Shown here piece by piece: positions 33,011 through 43,960 of a stretch of DNA of 64,000 bases. The notes beneath the pieces are model-generated. The model ran no database searches. It saw only the letters and a list, made by a program, of their open reading frames with translations, and had not been told where the DNA came from. Position numbers and translations under genes: made by a program. How positions within the stretch are numbered: position 1 is the first letter of the stretch; the number at the start of each line of letters is the position of its first letter. This stretch comes from Sialis fuliginosa (taxonomy: Eukaryota; Arthropoda; Insecta; Megaloptera; Sialidae). Where the stretch lies: assembly GCA_961205875.1 (NCBI GenBank), contig OY540814.1:24930151-24994150 (forward strand), in the 5' to 3' direction.

Positions 33011-34360
33011 CACTTTATAAAATTAGTTATTTGTAATTTTTCACAATAAAACTTTGTTTTGTACCATAAAATTAGATTTATTTCGGTATTTACCATGGTG
33101 CCCTTATTACCAGCACAAATCGGAATTTTCTCGAAGAGTACTTAGTTTAATTATTTTTAGCTCATTAAGTAGTAGGCCTATGACATAAATAACAACATAA
33201 TGTGTTAACCAAATGTCACAGTATGCTTTCTTTCAATTTTCAGATTGATTTAAGAGTTATTGTACTTTTTATTGTAAAAAAACAAAATGGGTGCCCATAA
33301 TACCACCTCTACATCATCGATGAAGAGTTGTATCAGAATATAATTGTCACGGTGTAATTAAAATAATAAAACGTTCAAATAACACTGAAAACTGAACTGG
33401 CAATGAGCAAAAATTAAAAAAAAATTTGGAATAAGTAGAATTACCACATAATGTTTGAATAAGCAGCGAAACGTAATAAAACGATTCAACGTTCATATTT
33501 CAATCCCATGTATCTGTAGAGAATATAACAAGTTCTTTTGTTGCAAATTTTCACCCACCCGCTTTCCCGTGAGCATCTCTCGCTCGCTGTAGAGAAAACT
33601 CATGTACAGGTCGTTTTTAAACCACCTGTCTACAATTTTTCACTGCAAGGAAATGTAATAAATAACGATTAAATTACACGCAGTGTACATGTGCGACAAG
33701 AATGGGTATACGCAAATACATGTAAATTCGTATATCTGTCTCTTTCGCACGTTATTCGTTATGTGGCATTCGGGTGGTAGAGAGAGATGTATATTAATGT
33801 GTTGATTTTAGATATGCTGTCTCGTTTTTCAAATAAATGAAGTGGGTGTACGAAAATCAAATTGTGAAATGGAGATATAGACCCAATAGAGAATACGTTT
33901 TGTTATCTCTTTCTTTTATATATATAGATTTTTTTTAAATATATATCATGTCTTTTGTATCATAGACGTAACTTTGGTGTTATTTGGGGAATAATAAACG
34001 TGCTGTATGTTTTCACTAGTGAAAAAGACGATTTACTATCATCAAATAAAGTGACTTTTAGTCTTTTAAATGAAAACTTTTATTATAGGTGAATCGGTTT
34101 CTGAGAATATCGTAAGTTGATACTAATGACACCCTACGATAAAAATTAGTAGAAATAGCTGTATTATTTTAAATAAAATACGATATGGGTGCATTGATTA
34201 ATTTATTTGAACATTTAAACTATATATTTTTTGTGTCTAGTTCAGAAATTGTACTTATTTAAAAGAAAAAAAAGTAATTTGAAATCTGTTTTACTTTTTG
34301 AGGTTATTATTATTATTAATAACGTATAAGGGAGTAGGTTTTTTCCTTAGAACACCTACA
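33011..34360. other. Long unassigned A+T-rich stretch
   Basis: A mixed-composition patch at 33540-33610 ('cacccacccgctttcccgtg', 'catctctcgctcgctgtag') and another at 33755-33790 match nothing else here. No frame or splice pair is convincing. Confidence 0.3.
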
Positions 34361-34364
34361 CTCT

Positions 34365-34500
34365 TGTAGGATTTTTCCCGCTGGATCGAATTAGGCCAAT
34401 TACAACACATCATTTGTGACAGGGGGTGGCACATTGAATTTACTCTGTTTCGCTATTTGTTTATTATACAAAATCTAGATAGGGATACATTTTTCCTCTA
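34365..34500 (+). repeat. Dispersed repeat, related to 47238-47420
   Basis: 'gctggatcgaattaggcc', 'caattacaacacatcatttg' and 'tgacagggggtgg' match 47245-47290. Confidence 0.65.
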
Positions 34501-34674
34501 GAACTCCCTTCCTACACTCCCTCTACCCTTTACCGCCCGTAGACTCTCTTATTTAATACAAGTTGAAATATCCTATTTTCATTAGCTTAATATTTTTTAT
34601 GCTACTCAATTGAAGGGTTGAGAAATGTGTGGTTAAAACTCGTTTTTATTACAAATTTGAATATATTATAAGTT

Positions 34675-34860
34675 ACTAACTGTTACTTGCGACTTTGTTC
34701 GCATGGATTTTCTTAAATCTATAATCAAATTTTAGGATACAAAGTAGCCTATGTTATTCCTCAGAATGCAAGCTATCTCCCTGTCAAGTTTTATCAAGAT
34801 CGGTTTAGCCGTGAAAAGGTTATAAACAGACAGACAGAGTTACTTACTCTACTATTATTT
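34675..34860 (+). repeat. Moth-type interspersed repeat
   Basis: 'actgttacttgcgactttgt', 'gatacaaagtagcctatgtt', 'tgcaagctatctccctgtca' and 'cggtttagccgtgaaaagg' follow the order of the family, ending near 'cagacagacagagtta'. Confidence 0.8.
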
Positions 34861-35204
34861 ATTCCGAAGATATGTTTTCAATTGTGAAAATATTTTCGTT
34901 TCATTCCTGCGATGTTACCCTAGGGAAAACATAATTCTACGTCAAAATAGGTATTTATTTTTATAAAGCTAAGAAATATAGAAAGAAAATATCTTAATTA
35001 CCTTATTCGAAGATTGTTTTTTTATTTATTATTTATGAGATTATTTCCCGTATAATTTAATAGAAAATAAAATACTATACATTTTTGGCTTTCGTATAAA
35101 AAAATTAATTTAATTCTCGTTTAGGTTCGGGCAGTTTCCTTTTAGTTACAATAGAAAATCATATTAACATTTATACTTTAAATAAAATTATTCAAAACTA
35201 CCTG

Positions 35205-35460
35205 TTACATGTGACTTCGTTCGCGTGGGAGTTAGGTTAGGTAGTAGCTGTCAGACATAATACCCATGAAGAAGAAGAAGAAAAAGGTTAAGTAATACAG
35301 TTTTCTGTTATAATAGTTGATAAAACAGGTCACGCGTAAAAATGTCACACCCCTGCCAATTTTCATCAACATCGGTTCAACGGATTAATCGTGAAAAGGT
35401 AACAAACAGACAGACAGAAAGACAGACAAACTTTCGCATTTATAATATTAGTATGGATAC
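35205..35460 (+). repeat. Moth-type interspersed repeat, second copy
   Basis: It runs from 'ctgttacatgtgacttcgtt' to the tail 'ttataatattagtatgga'. It shares 'cgtgaaaaggtaacaaacag' with 52235-52255. An AAG microsatellite (35266-35285) lies inside. Confidence 0.8.
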
Positions 35461-36470
35461 CAATAACTTCCAATTTTAAGATTTTTTTTATATACGATTA
35501 TAGTAAAAAAACACAGTTAGTAATTCGTCTGTTTACTAACATTAAGGATAACCGTAAATAAATCATTGATTTACTAACCATTTAATTGTTATGCCGTGTT
35601 TAGACAAAAAAAAATCAGCGACACGGTTTTTTCAAAACACTTCCTATTTAAAAATGTATAGGGTTTATTGCATTTTTGTTGCTGTTTTGTTTTTTCGGTC
35701 TAAAAACAAGAGTTCAGTGGTTATTTTAGTGTGTACCTAGTTGTAGCTTGTTTCTGCAGTTCCATAAATGAAAGCTGTAGTTGTAAAAGCTAAATTGTGT
35801 AGTTGGAAAATTTCAAGTAGAAATAAAAATATAAAAATGTGTAAGCGTACAGCAAAAAATGTCACCATAATAATTTGTAACAAGTGTAGAGCCAAAAAAG
35901 TCACTATAATTTGTAAGAGAGAAATATAGAAAGTGTAAAGCAGAAAAGCAAAAAAGGGTATTTGCAGTTGAAAATTTTTCTCAAAATAGCCCCTGCGAGA
36001 GTTTAAATTCTTTAAATAACATTCCCCCCCTTTTTAACATCAGTGCATACGCTCGTGCATGTGCTATGATTCTCATGACTCTCACGATCCCGCCACTACG
36101 CTTTATTACCCTTTCTCGGCTGTTTTTTTTTTTTTTTTTTGATACAGAACGAATATAGCATCATAAAATCATAGATAAGCCATTATTCACCCTCTTTACA
36201 CCGTCGTTGTTTCCGGGTTTTAGTCCATATTGTTTTTCCCGTTTCATTTAAACTTGTTGCTGCACTTGTGTATTGACTTTTGCTGTATAAGTATTTCCGC
36301 TAGCCAGGGCTGTAATTAGGAAACATAAATATAAGAGATAACGGGATGATAAATCGCAATGGAAGTAGGGGTGATTTTTTTTTAGTTTGTTGGTTATATT
36401 TTTGGATAGATTTGGTAGATTCAATGGTAACTCAAAGACTATAGGCAGAATATGTTGAATTTTTATTGTT
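35461..36470. other. Unassigned A+T-rich sequence
   Basis: A T20 run is at 36121-36140. A GC-richer patch precedes it at 36030-36120. No open frame is persuasive. Confidence 0.3.
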
Positions 36471-36475
36471 ATTAG

Positions 36476-36805
36476 CTGACCCGGCAAACGTTCTGCCCAA
36501 AAATAATTTTGAAAAAAAAAATTGCCAATTTACTCCCTCCCTCCTCGCCCCTAAGAATGTATTATTTTTTAAAATATAAAAAAACTAGAACTCTTATGGT
36601 GGGTTGCATAAACCAAAAATAATCACGATTAGTTATTTGGTCGTTTTCACTCCTTGATTTTACGTTACCCCCTCCCTCCTCTCCCCAAAGAATGTATTAT
36701 TTTTCAAAATATAAGAAAACTAGAACTCTTACCTTGGGTTGCATAAACCAAAAATAATCACGATTTGTTAATTGGTCGTTATAAATCTTTGATTTAACGT
36801 TAATT
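36476..36805 (+). repeat. 136-bp tandem duplication with a CCCGGCAAACG leader
   Basis: 'gctgacccggcaaacgttct' is a familiar insect repeat edge. After it, two units (about 36531-36666 and 36667-36800) share 'ctccctcctc', 'taagaatgtattattttt', 'aaaactagaactcttac' and 'aaccaaaaataatcacgatt'. The copies differ at scattered sites. Confidence 0.8.
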
Positions 36806-37242
36806 CTAAATCAAAGAAGATTCACAATAACCGTAATTAATGTAAAGAATTAATAATTGATACAATTATGATTTTAAAAGAGTTGATTAACTAATCGAGA
36901 TTAATTTTGTTTTATGTAACCCATGGTTAGAGTGTTTTCAGAAATCAACAAAATGTTTTATATGTTTAAACTATATTTTCGTTTTTTGGAGGTTAAATTA
37001 ACAAAACTCTTTTTTTAAATAAGAAAAATAACATAGATCAAAATATTTCTCACCTCCCTGAAGATATCCACTGCAATAGTCTATGAAACATTGATTATAC
37101 GATCAAAATGATTTCTAATAAGTACATTCAAAATGAAAAATGTACAGTCAATTTTTTGAGTTGAAATTTAACTTTTGTTGTTAAATATTTACTGGGTATT
37201 TTCGAATTAAAAAAAATAATTTTTTTCTTGATAAAATCATTT

Positions 37243-37692
37243 CTAAAATGCATAAAAAACTGAGTTTTTTTCGACCCACCGTGTATGTACATTATAATAT
37301 GTTTGGTTTTCCGGACAGATAAAAAAAAGCTTTTGTGCGAATCGTATAACAAAATGTTGTTGATCACACACTTTAGCTACTAACATAGAGTCATTGTAGT
37401 AAGAGTTCAGTGGAAATTCATCATCTGCACAAAGCACCAATTGATATGTAAAGCTATTCTTGTTATTCTCGTTATAAATAAGTCCGCGCACTGGATTCGT
37501 GCAATAAAAAACCGAACACGAAATTCTATAACCGGTGTTATAAGGGTGATAAAATATATTAAGTCGATTGTACCCAATATATTTAAAATATTGCCGGTTT
37601 TTATTAGTTCTTGACACCGAGGATGTAAAATTGATTTGAAATTTAACACATTCCACTGATCTGCGAAGAATTTTTTTTGTGTTATTACGCAA
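37243..37692 (-). CDS. Unidentified 149-codon open frame
   Basis: This is the longest open frame in the window. The predicted peptide starts MRNNTKKILRRSVECV and has six cysteines (in VECV, SCSVFYC, VLCADD, VCDQQ and FICPE). It is rich in N, Y and F and has no signal peptide or membrane span. I recognise no domain. By a rough estimate from base composition, a frame this long is somewhat unlikely by chance (about 0.1 expected), which is why I list it. It ends beside 'cgacccaccgtgta', which resembles a mariner-type terminus, so it may be the remnant of a mobile element. Overlapping shorter frames on the same strand argue for locally unusual composition. I do not assign a function. Confidence 0.2.
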   Translation of the reverse strand: MRNNTKKILRRSVECVKFQINFTSSVSRTNKNRQYFKYIGYNRLNIFYHPYNTGYRISCSVFYCTNPVRGLIYNENNKNSFTYQLVLCADDEFPLNSYYNDSMLVAKVCDQQHFVIRFAQKLFFICPENQTYYNVHTRWVEKNSVFYAF

Positions 37693-37799
37693 GAATGATT
37701 TTTGGAATTTTCAACCACTCCTTTGTGAGAGTTTGTAAGGTTTTCTATTTTTTACTTGATATAAAAATTTATTTACTGATTTGTTTTCTGAAGTAAAGT

Positions 37800-38200
37800 G
37801 ACACGTTATGATGTCGAGGGCCTCAGGCAAAACAAATTTTCGAGGCCCCTATTTTTTTTTTTAATAAATAAAATTTATAAGCCTTTTTTACTGTTTAGAT
37901 AAATTTTTTCTCATTAATACTGAAAAGTGTATAATAATTGAATTTAACAGTTTTTGAAGTTGGTTTTATATTTTTCTTTCCTTAAAAGTTTTTTATTGGC
38001 TTGATACCGACTTTTTGGTATATTTTTCAGTGTTATTTGTTTTTTAAGTTATTTTTCTTCTTTGTAATCCATGGTCAAATCGTTCAAATCGGTTTATATT
38101 TGTCAATATAGGTATATTATACCCGAACATACATAAAAATATATACAGTTTAATATATACAGCGAACTTCCTTCTTTGGTTAAAAAGTCTTCAATTATTA
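37800..38200. repeat. Repeat D, related to 51230-51545
   Basis: 'gaatttaacagtttttgaag', 'tcgttcaaatcggtttatat', 'atacccgaacatacataaaa' and 'cttccttctttggttaaaa' match the series at 51275-51540. The motif set is a known interspersed repeat in moths. No open frame. Confidence 0.65.
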
Positions 38201-39100
38201 CAATTTTTACTTGTTTTCTCAGTTATATAGGCTCTTAGACAGTTGCCTAAAGTGCTTACTCATACAAATTTTAGTAAAAATTGAGTAAATAATTGGAAAG
38301 TAGTTTGTTTTTTTTTTTAGTAAAAATGGCAAGGTTATGCTACTGGACATTGTTTTGGTAATGCCCGGTATTATAAAGAATTTGCTCGAGAGATAAACTA
38401 ATTAGCTTCTGGCTAACGCTATGTCCTAAAAGTCCTAGATATTAAATATAAATGAAAACCACTCACAGTAGCGAATGAAATCGTATATATCCTTGACGCA
38501 TTTTTGTTAAATAAAAATCAGCATTTAAAATATGTTTTTTTTGGTCTGAAGTCTGAACATGGCATAGGAAATACAAATTTTAACTTTTTCTCGCGAATGT
38601 CTTCTTCAGTCTTCTAGCCGACATTATTAAAAAGAGTTCTTAAAGTTCAATTCCAGCGAACCTGTTCTATAATAATATGTAATCAATGGAAATGATGAAA
38701 CATAAACAAAGATATGAATATAAAAAACAGATCGGCTAATCGTTATCATCCCTGAACAAATATCTCCGTCTCTGTTTTGTACGCAGTTTCATCTCTACTT
38801 GTTGATTTCACTCGACTGCTCGCGATGTGATTTGTTTGATTTCTCCGAGATGAATATATCATATTTCATTCCTGGTGATGGAATCTCAGATAAAATATTT
38901 ATCTATTAGGATTCTTCTCTTCAAGTAAATACCAATGTGATGTAGGATTCGAGGGGGGGGGGGTTACTTGGGGGGAAAACATTGTTGGATTACAGTATAT
39001 TTTTTGAAAGATTGTATTTTAATTTATTATTATTATTTTTTAATTTATGAGCTGTTTTTATTTGGGTCTTGTGTTCACGCATACTTATTTTAGTATTATA
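38201..39100. other. Unassigned sequence
   Basis: A fragment of the TCCGGTATTATAAAG family ('gcccggtattataaag') is at 38362-38377 and a G-run at 38950-38959. Nothing else is recognised. Confidence 0.4.
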
Positions 39101-39106
39101 TAAGCA

Positions 39107-39360
39107 GGGTGTCCACTTTCTGGAAAATCAGGAAAGCCTAAAGTGGTCAGGGAAAGTCAGGGAAAGTCAGGGAATTTATTAAAATTTTTGAAAAGTCAGG
39201 GAATTTATAAAATTTTTTTTGGAAAGTCAGGGAAAAAAAGTGTATTAAGTTGACGAGCAAAAAAAAGTAACAAGTGTAAAATTTTCAAGTTATGACCAAA
39301 TGAAAGTCTTCAAATTTTATTTCTGCACATTCTTGCCCCCCCCCCCCCCCTCTGATTATC
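39107..39360 (+). mobile_element. CAGGGTGTCC-family element, ends in poly-C
   Basis: CAGGGTGTCCACTTTCTGG is followed by repeated 'gtcagggaaa' units, 'gttgacgagcaaaaaaaag' and 'cttcaaattttatttctgca'. It stops at a C16 tract (39336-39351) where the copy at 47536 has 'ccccggggtcccccc'. The right end is missing. Confidence 0.8.
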
Positions 39361-39690
39361 GAAGATTATAATTTATCAGAATAGATTCATTAATATCTAT
39401 TTTAACATGTTGTGAAAACGTTATCTATATTAAAATGTAAACGTAGTAGAGAAAGATAATGAATAAAGTGACGTTTATCCAACGTGTTGTTTTGTAAATA
39501 TTCCGTACAATTTATGTGCACTGTTTTCTTAATTAAAACTCCCGAAACTTAACTAACTAACATTTATCACGAAACACACGCTAAAGCGGAAGTCGAATAC
39601 TTTGAAATTTTCATAAATTAATAAATAATAATGTGTATCCTTCGCTGTGTTATGGTCTCCTAATTATATAGAGTTAATACGTATTTGTGT
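39361..39690. other. Unassigned sequence upstream of the second ratchet site
   Basis: No repeat matches are seen. It could be intronic sequence serving the 3' splice site at 39724. Confidence 0.3.
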
Positions 39691-39724
39691 GATTTAAATG
39701 TTAATTGTGTTCTTTTTGTTGCAG

Positions 39725-39763
39725 GTGAGTTCTCACACTGTTTGTCTCTCATGTTTGGCGATT
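39725..39763 (+). promoter_or_regulatory. Putative recursive splice site with 39-nt RS-exon
   Basis: 'gttaattgtgttctttttg' and ttgcag end at 39724 and are joined directly to GTGAGT (39725-39730), the same fusion as at 4916/4917. A second strong 5' splice site, GATT|GTAAGTAC, follows at 39763/39764. A TTAAT branch-like motif lies about 25 bases before the junction. Two such fusions on the same strand, 34.8 kb apart, with none on the minus strand, are hard to explain by base composition. CAGGTGAGT alone would be expected roughly 0.2 times in the window on both strands, assuming 16 percent each of G and C. It fits stepwise removal of one long + strand intron. Transcript support is lacking. Confidence 0.55.
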
Positions 39764-39874
39764 GTAAGTACCTATGTAACATATATTATATTAAATAGAT
39801 TTCATTTTTTTCGTTGTATTTTTATATAGAAAATAATTTCGATATTTCATTGTTGCTTTTATAGGGTATGTACA

Positions 39875-40075
39875 CGTACAGCTTCCCTTTTTAAAAACAA
39901 ATTAAAACTCTTAAGCTAACAAAGAAGTAAATTGAATAGTTAATATCTCAGCTTTGCGTGATCCTACAGATCAATTTTTTTTTAAATGTAGCTTACACTA
40001 TTATCTTTAAGAGTATCACGCGCCCAAAGACCCTTGCGACCTCCTTCCCTTTTTAAAAAAACAAATTAAAACTGA
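39875..40075 (+). repeat. Diverged dimer of the 160-bp satellite at 1-697
   Basis: 'gaatagttaatatctcagct' and 'atgtagcttacactattatc' correspond to the array monomer. The flanking copies of 'cttccctttttaaaa' mark the monomer period. It has diverged strongly, so this locus is older than the array at the left edge. Confidence 0.75.
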
Positions 40076-40260
40076 TAATGATAATATTTAAAATGGTTAT
40101 TCATAAGCGCATCTAGTAGAAAAAATTAAAGTATGAATTTGTATCGTTAACTGTCAAAAAACATGAAAGATTTGTATTTTGTTTCACTTTTACCCCGGTT
40201 GATCCTACATTTAACAATGTATTAATGAACATACGACAAATTAATACGCAACACTATAAA
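40076..40260. other. Unassigned A+T-rich sequence
   Basis: Nothing supported. Confidence 0.3.
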
Positions 40261-40278
40261 AACCGAAATAGAAATATT

Positions 40279-40400
40279 AACACGTACGTACCGCGTAGAC
40301 GCAGTTAATGATGCGCGACGTACGTGTTACTACAATAGTGTGTTACGTAACGTTGCGCGCGGTGTGATTTATTAGCAACAACTCTAAAGACGGCAGCGCG
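40279..40400. other. CpG-rich unique island with inverted ACGTACGT
   Basis: AACACGTACGTACCGCG and GCGCGACGTACGTGTT form an inverted repeat with a short spacer, followed by 'cgttgcgcgcggtgtg'. CpG density is far above the surroundings. It may be a regulatory element or a decayed MITE. Confidence 0.4.
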
Positions 40401-40942
40401 TTAAATGCCAAGTGTCTAATGTGGTTTACTGTATCAATAGTTGTCAGCTTAAATGTGCTGCAAGTTGTGAACTAACACGTGGTTATTGCATGCAGATATT
40501 GTTAGCGAACATATGTATGTACAGATATTAAAGAAAAATAACATCTTCATTCAAGGGATATCGGTTTATCTCAAGGTAGTCTCAGTAGCTCCTTGGCCAA
40601 TCAACGTTTGCGCAGGAAATTACGTCACCCAGGATATTTATTCAAATGTATAATTAGTACAGTAAAAATATATTTTTCGAACACAATAATTTCTTTATCA
40701 ACGAAAATTGGTATAGATATAGTTTAGTAGCTACACTTTAAGAAACTGATGAGTGTAGTCGACCAAGGGGCACAAAGGTAGTTTTGCAGTGGATGAAAGG
40801 GGCGAAATGCTGTTTTACGTGAACAACTTCAAAATGGAAACTGCACTCATCGGTTTCTTAAAGTACCAATTTTCGTTGAGAAAGGATTAATTGTGTTCGA
40901 AAAATCTATTTTTACTATACTAATTATACATTTATAATATTT
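40401..40942. other. Unassigned sequence with a long inverted pair
   Basis: 40665-40745 ('attatttttcgaacacaat' then 'tcaacgaaaattggta' and 'actttaagaaactgatgagt') is the reverse complement of 40852-40935 ('catcggtttcttaaagta', 'ccaattttcgttgagaa', 'ttgtgttcgaaaaatc'). This gives a foldback with roughly 85-base arms around a 110-base centre, probably another MITE (about 40655-40945). Confidence 0.65.
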
Positions 40943-41110
40943 CAGGGTGTCCACTTTCGGGAAAGTTAGGGAATTTATTTAAAATTCTGTCAGAGAATTT
41001 ATTAATTTTTTTTAGAAAGTCAGGGGAAAAAATGTATAAATTTAAGTTTACGAGCAAAAAAAGAAAAAGGTCATTGAATTGAAAGTAAGTAACAAAATGA
41101 CGGAAGATTT
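40943..41110 (+). mobile_element. CAGGGTGTCC-family element, 5' part
   Basis: CAGGGTGTCCACTTTCGGG with 'gttagggaatttat', 'agtcaggggaaaaaatg' and 'gtttacgagcaaaaaaag'. The right end is missing or too decayed to see. It abuts the foldback at 40655-40945. Confidence 0.7.
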
Positions 41111-42470
41111 TAAACGAAGAATTTTCAAGCTATCCGTCTCAAAATTTGACACATCATTCTTAACGTCGTACGGAAGCTTTTTTATTTGAAAATTTCACAT
41201 TTCATTTAACAAAAAACTGTCGAAAAAAATGCCCAATTTGACACTTTTTGTTTATTTTCATTGAGGAAAAAAAATCCTCCGTAGGACGCTACAGTTTATT
41301 ATACTGATTATTAATCTTCTTTTTTCTTTCTGATAATTTTTGGAGGAGTAGGACTCTACCGTCAGGCGCTTTTTTGCAGTGACTAAAAAAATTAGATAAA
41401 ACATTAGAAAATATTTGTATGTACAACTTAAGTCATTTGAATAAACGAAAAAAAAATCGGACTGATTATCGAATTTTATAAAAAAAAATTTCATGCCCGT
41501 CACAGTGGAATGGTCCTTTAATGTATTAAAAATATATAACCATTGAATATCGATTACAAATATCACTTCCGCTAGTTTCGGTAAACTACTTTTGTGTGAT
41601 GATCACATTTCTGTAATCCTTTCTGAGTGGCTATTTCGTGAGTTTAAGAGCCGCGAGTTAGCGTTAACTGGAGATCGATACGAGCAAGTACTGTAAACTT
41701 GATGTCGTCGTTACGTTGGTTTTTCTTTTTCAAATCAAAACCTGCTTTCGTTTTCTAAAGCAATCCCCCGCCCTCCCCTATTTATATTATGGAATTCACT
41801 GAATCGTCAAATAAAGTTTTTATTTTATTTAAAAAATACCTATATCAGAAATATTAACTTGGTCTTTTTTATTTAACTCTTACTTTATAATACTATCGAA
41901 TTCTTAAAGTTTTTTTTATCAGCAAAGTAAATTTTATCTGGATAATAAAATGATAGATAAAATAAATATAAGTAATAAATAGTTTTTAATTTTATTTCTT
42001 AGATCTTTTGTATTAAAAATATAAACTTTCTTGTGAATTTATTCTAGGTTATATTGAAATATAAAAAACCAATGGTAGACACGATATATCTAAGTAAGAA
42101 TAAACACTCAGCGGTATTTTTTTTAGCTCATATTCAGACAGTTATTAATCGATGAATTGTGAATCTGACAAAAATATGCATACAAGCTTTTTTGTAGAGA
42201 ATTTAATTAGCTTTAATTGTGTACCTAACTATTTCTGCCGAAAGTTAAAAGAAAGTCGATAAATCGACAAAAACTGATTTTTACCCTGAGACCGATTTAA
42301 AAAGAAAATCATTTTTATGCATCAGACAACACTAAAGACACTGGAATAGGTTTCACTTCTGGACAATTTAGGACCAAACCCCCATGTTAAATGAATCATG
42401 TTGTACCCATCATTTTGTACCCACTATTATTTTATTTAACGATAAAACCAATGTGATTAAAAAACCGCGT
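41111..42470. other. Unassigned A+T-rich sequence
   Basis: A mixed-composition patch at 41640-41730 ('gagccgcgagttagcgttaa', 'gatgtcgtcgttacgttgg') matches nothing else. The 102-codon minus-strand frame (41258-41566) is low-complexity and F/I/Y-rich, and I do not call it. Confidence 0.35.
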
Positions 42471-42472
42471 AA

Positions 42473-43572
42473 ATTAATAAAAGACAAAAAATGTTAATTT
42501 CCGAAGGGTAAGGGGGAGTAGGGGGATGGGGCAAAAAGGACCAAATCAAATTATCTCTAAATCCTGTATTTTAGGACATGTATTCAGGGCTTTTGCCCTG
42601 AATAGTTGTCAAATAAAATTTGTCTTATTTTTTAATTAATAAAAGACAAAAAAATGTTAATTTCCGAAGGGAAAGGGGGAGGGGGGGGGAAGGACCAAAT
42701 CAAATGATCCTTAAATCCTGTATTTTAGGACATGTATTCAGAGCTATTGCCCTGAATAGTTGTCAAATAAAATTTGTCTTATTTTTTAATTAATAAAAGA
42801 CAAAAAAATGTTAATTTCCGAAGGGCAAGGGGGAGGGGGGGGGGCAAAAAGGACCAAATCAAATGATCCTTAAATTCTATATTTTAGGACATGTATTCAG
42901 GGCTATTGCCCTGAATAGTTGTCAAATAAAATTTGTCTTATTTTTTAATTAATAAAAGACAAAAAAATGTTAATTTCCGAAGGGGCAGGGGGACGGGGCA
43001 AAAAGGACCAAATCAAATGATCCCTAAATCCTGTATTTTAGGACATGTATTCAGGGCTTTTGCCCTGAATAGTTGTCAAATAAAATTTGTCTTATTTTTT
43101 AATTAATAAAAGACAAAAAAATGTTAATTTCCGAAGGGCAAGGGGGAGGGGGGGGGGCAAAAAGGACCAAATCAAATGATCCTTAAATTCTATATTTTAG
43201 GACATGTATTCAGAGCTATTGCTCTGAATAGTTGTCAAATAAAATTTGTCTTATTTTTTAATTAATAAAAGACAAAAAAATGTTAATTTCCGAAGGGGCA
43301 GGGGGACGGGGCAAAAAGGACCAAATCAAATGATCCCTAAATCCTGTATTTTAGGACATGTATTCAGGGCTTTTGCCCTGAATAGTTGTCAAATAAAATT
43401 TGTCTTATTTTTTAATTAATAAAAGACAAAAAAATGTTAATTTCCGAAGGGCAAGGGGGAGGGGGGGGGGCAAAAAGGACCAAATCAAATGATCCTTAAA
43501 TTCTATATTTTAGGACATGTATTCAGAGCTATTGCCCTGAATAGTTGTCAAATAAAATTTGTCTTATTTTTT
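42473..43572 (+). repeat. Seven-copy 154/159-bp array with higher-order structure
   Basis: Units begin at 42473, 42635, 42789, 42948, 43102, 43261 and 43415 with 'attaataaaagac'. Short (154) and long (159) forms alternate. 42948-43260 and 43261-43572 are near-identical dimers, so the array has grown by dimers. Each unit has a variable G-run ('aagggggagggggggggg') and a hairpin ATTCAGGGC...GCCCTGAAT. In unit five the stem reads CAGAGC/GCTCTG, with both arms changed. Confidence 0.95.
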
Positions 43573-43955
43573 GAAATGTATGAATGCAACCTTTAAGAGC
43601 AGTTGAAATAGAGATTGTACCATTAGATGCTGAACGTTTCACAGAAACCGTTGATGTAATTTTAGTTTTCACGCGTTATTAATCTTTACTAAACTTTGCA
43701 CGCGCATAAATCACAAACCCAACTTGTGTGAGGCACAAAAAATCATATTAAATAGAACATTTACAAAATCTACACAGAATTTATTACTTTTCTTCAGTTT
43801 ATTTATTAATTGAGATACATATCAACATGTTTTGGTCGCTTTATGATTTACACATAGGGTGACCAGGTCTTAGGTTTTCACCCTGATTTTCAGGGTTTCA
43901 ATATCATCTTTCCGGGCTCCGAGTGTAGTTATAATTTCTCCGAGTTTTCTAATAA
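43573..43955. other. Unassigned sequence
   Basis: No repeat ends or coding frame could be supported. Confidence 0.3.
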
Positions 43956-43960
43956 TTTAA

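Noticed and set aside
42473-43572. CRISPR-like array
   Set aside because: Units are adjacent 154/159-base tandem repeats without spacers, in a eukaryotic context.
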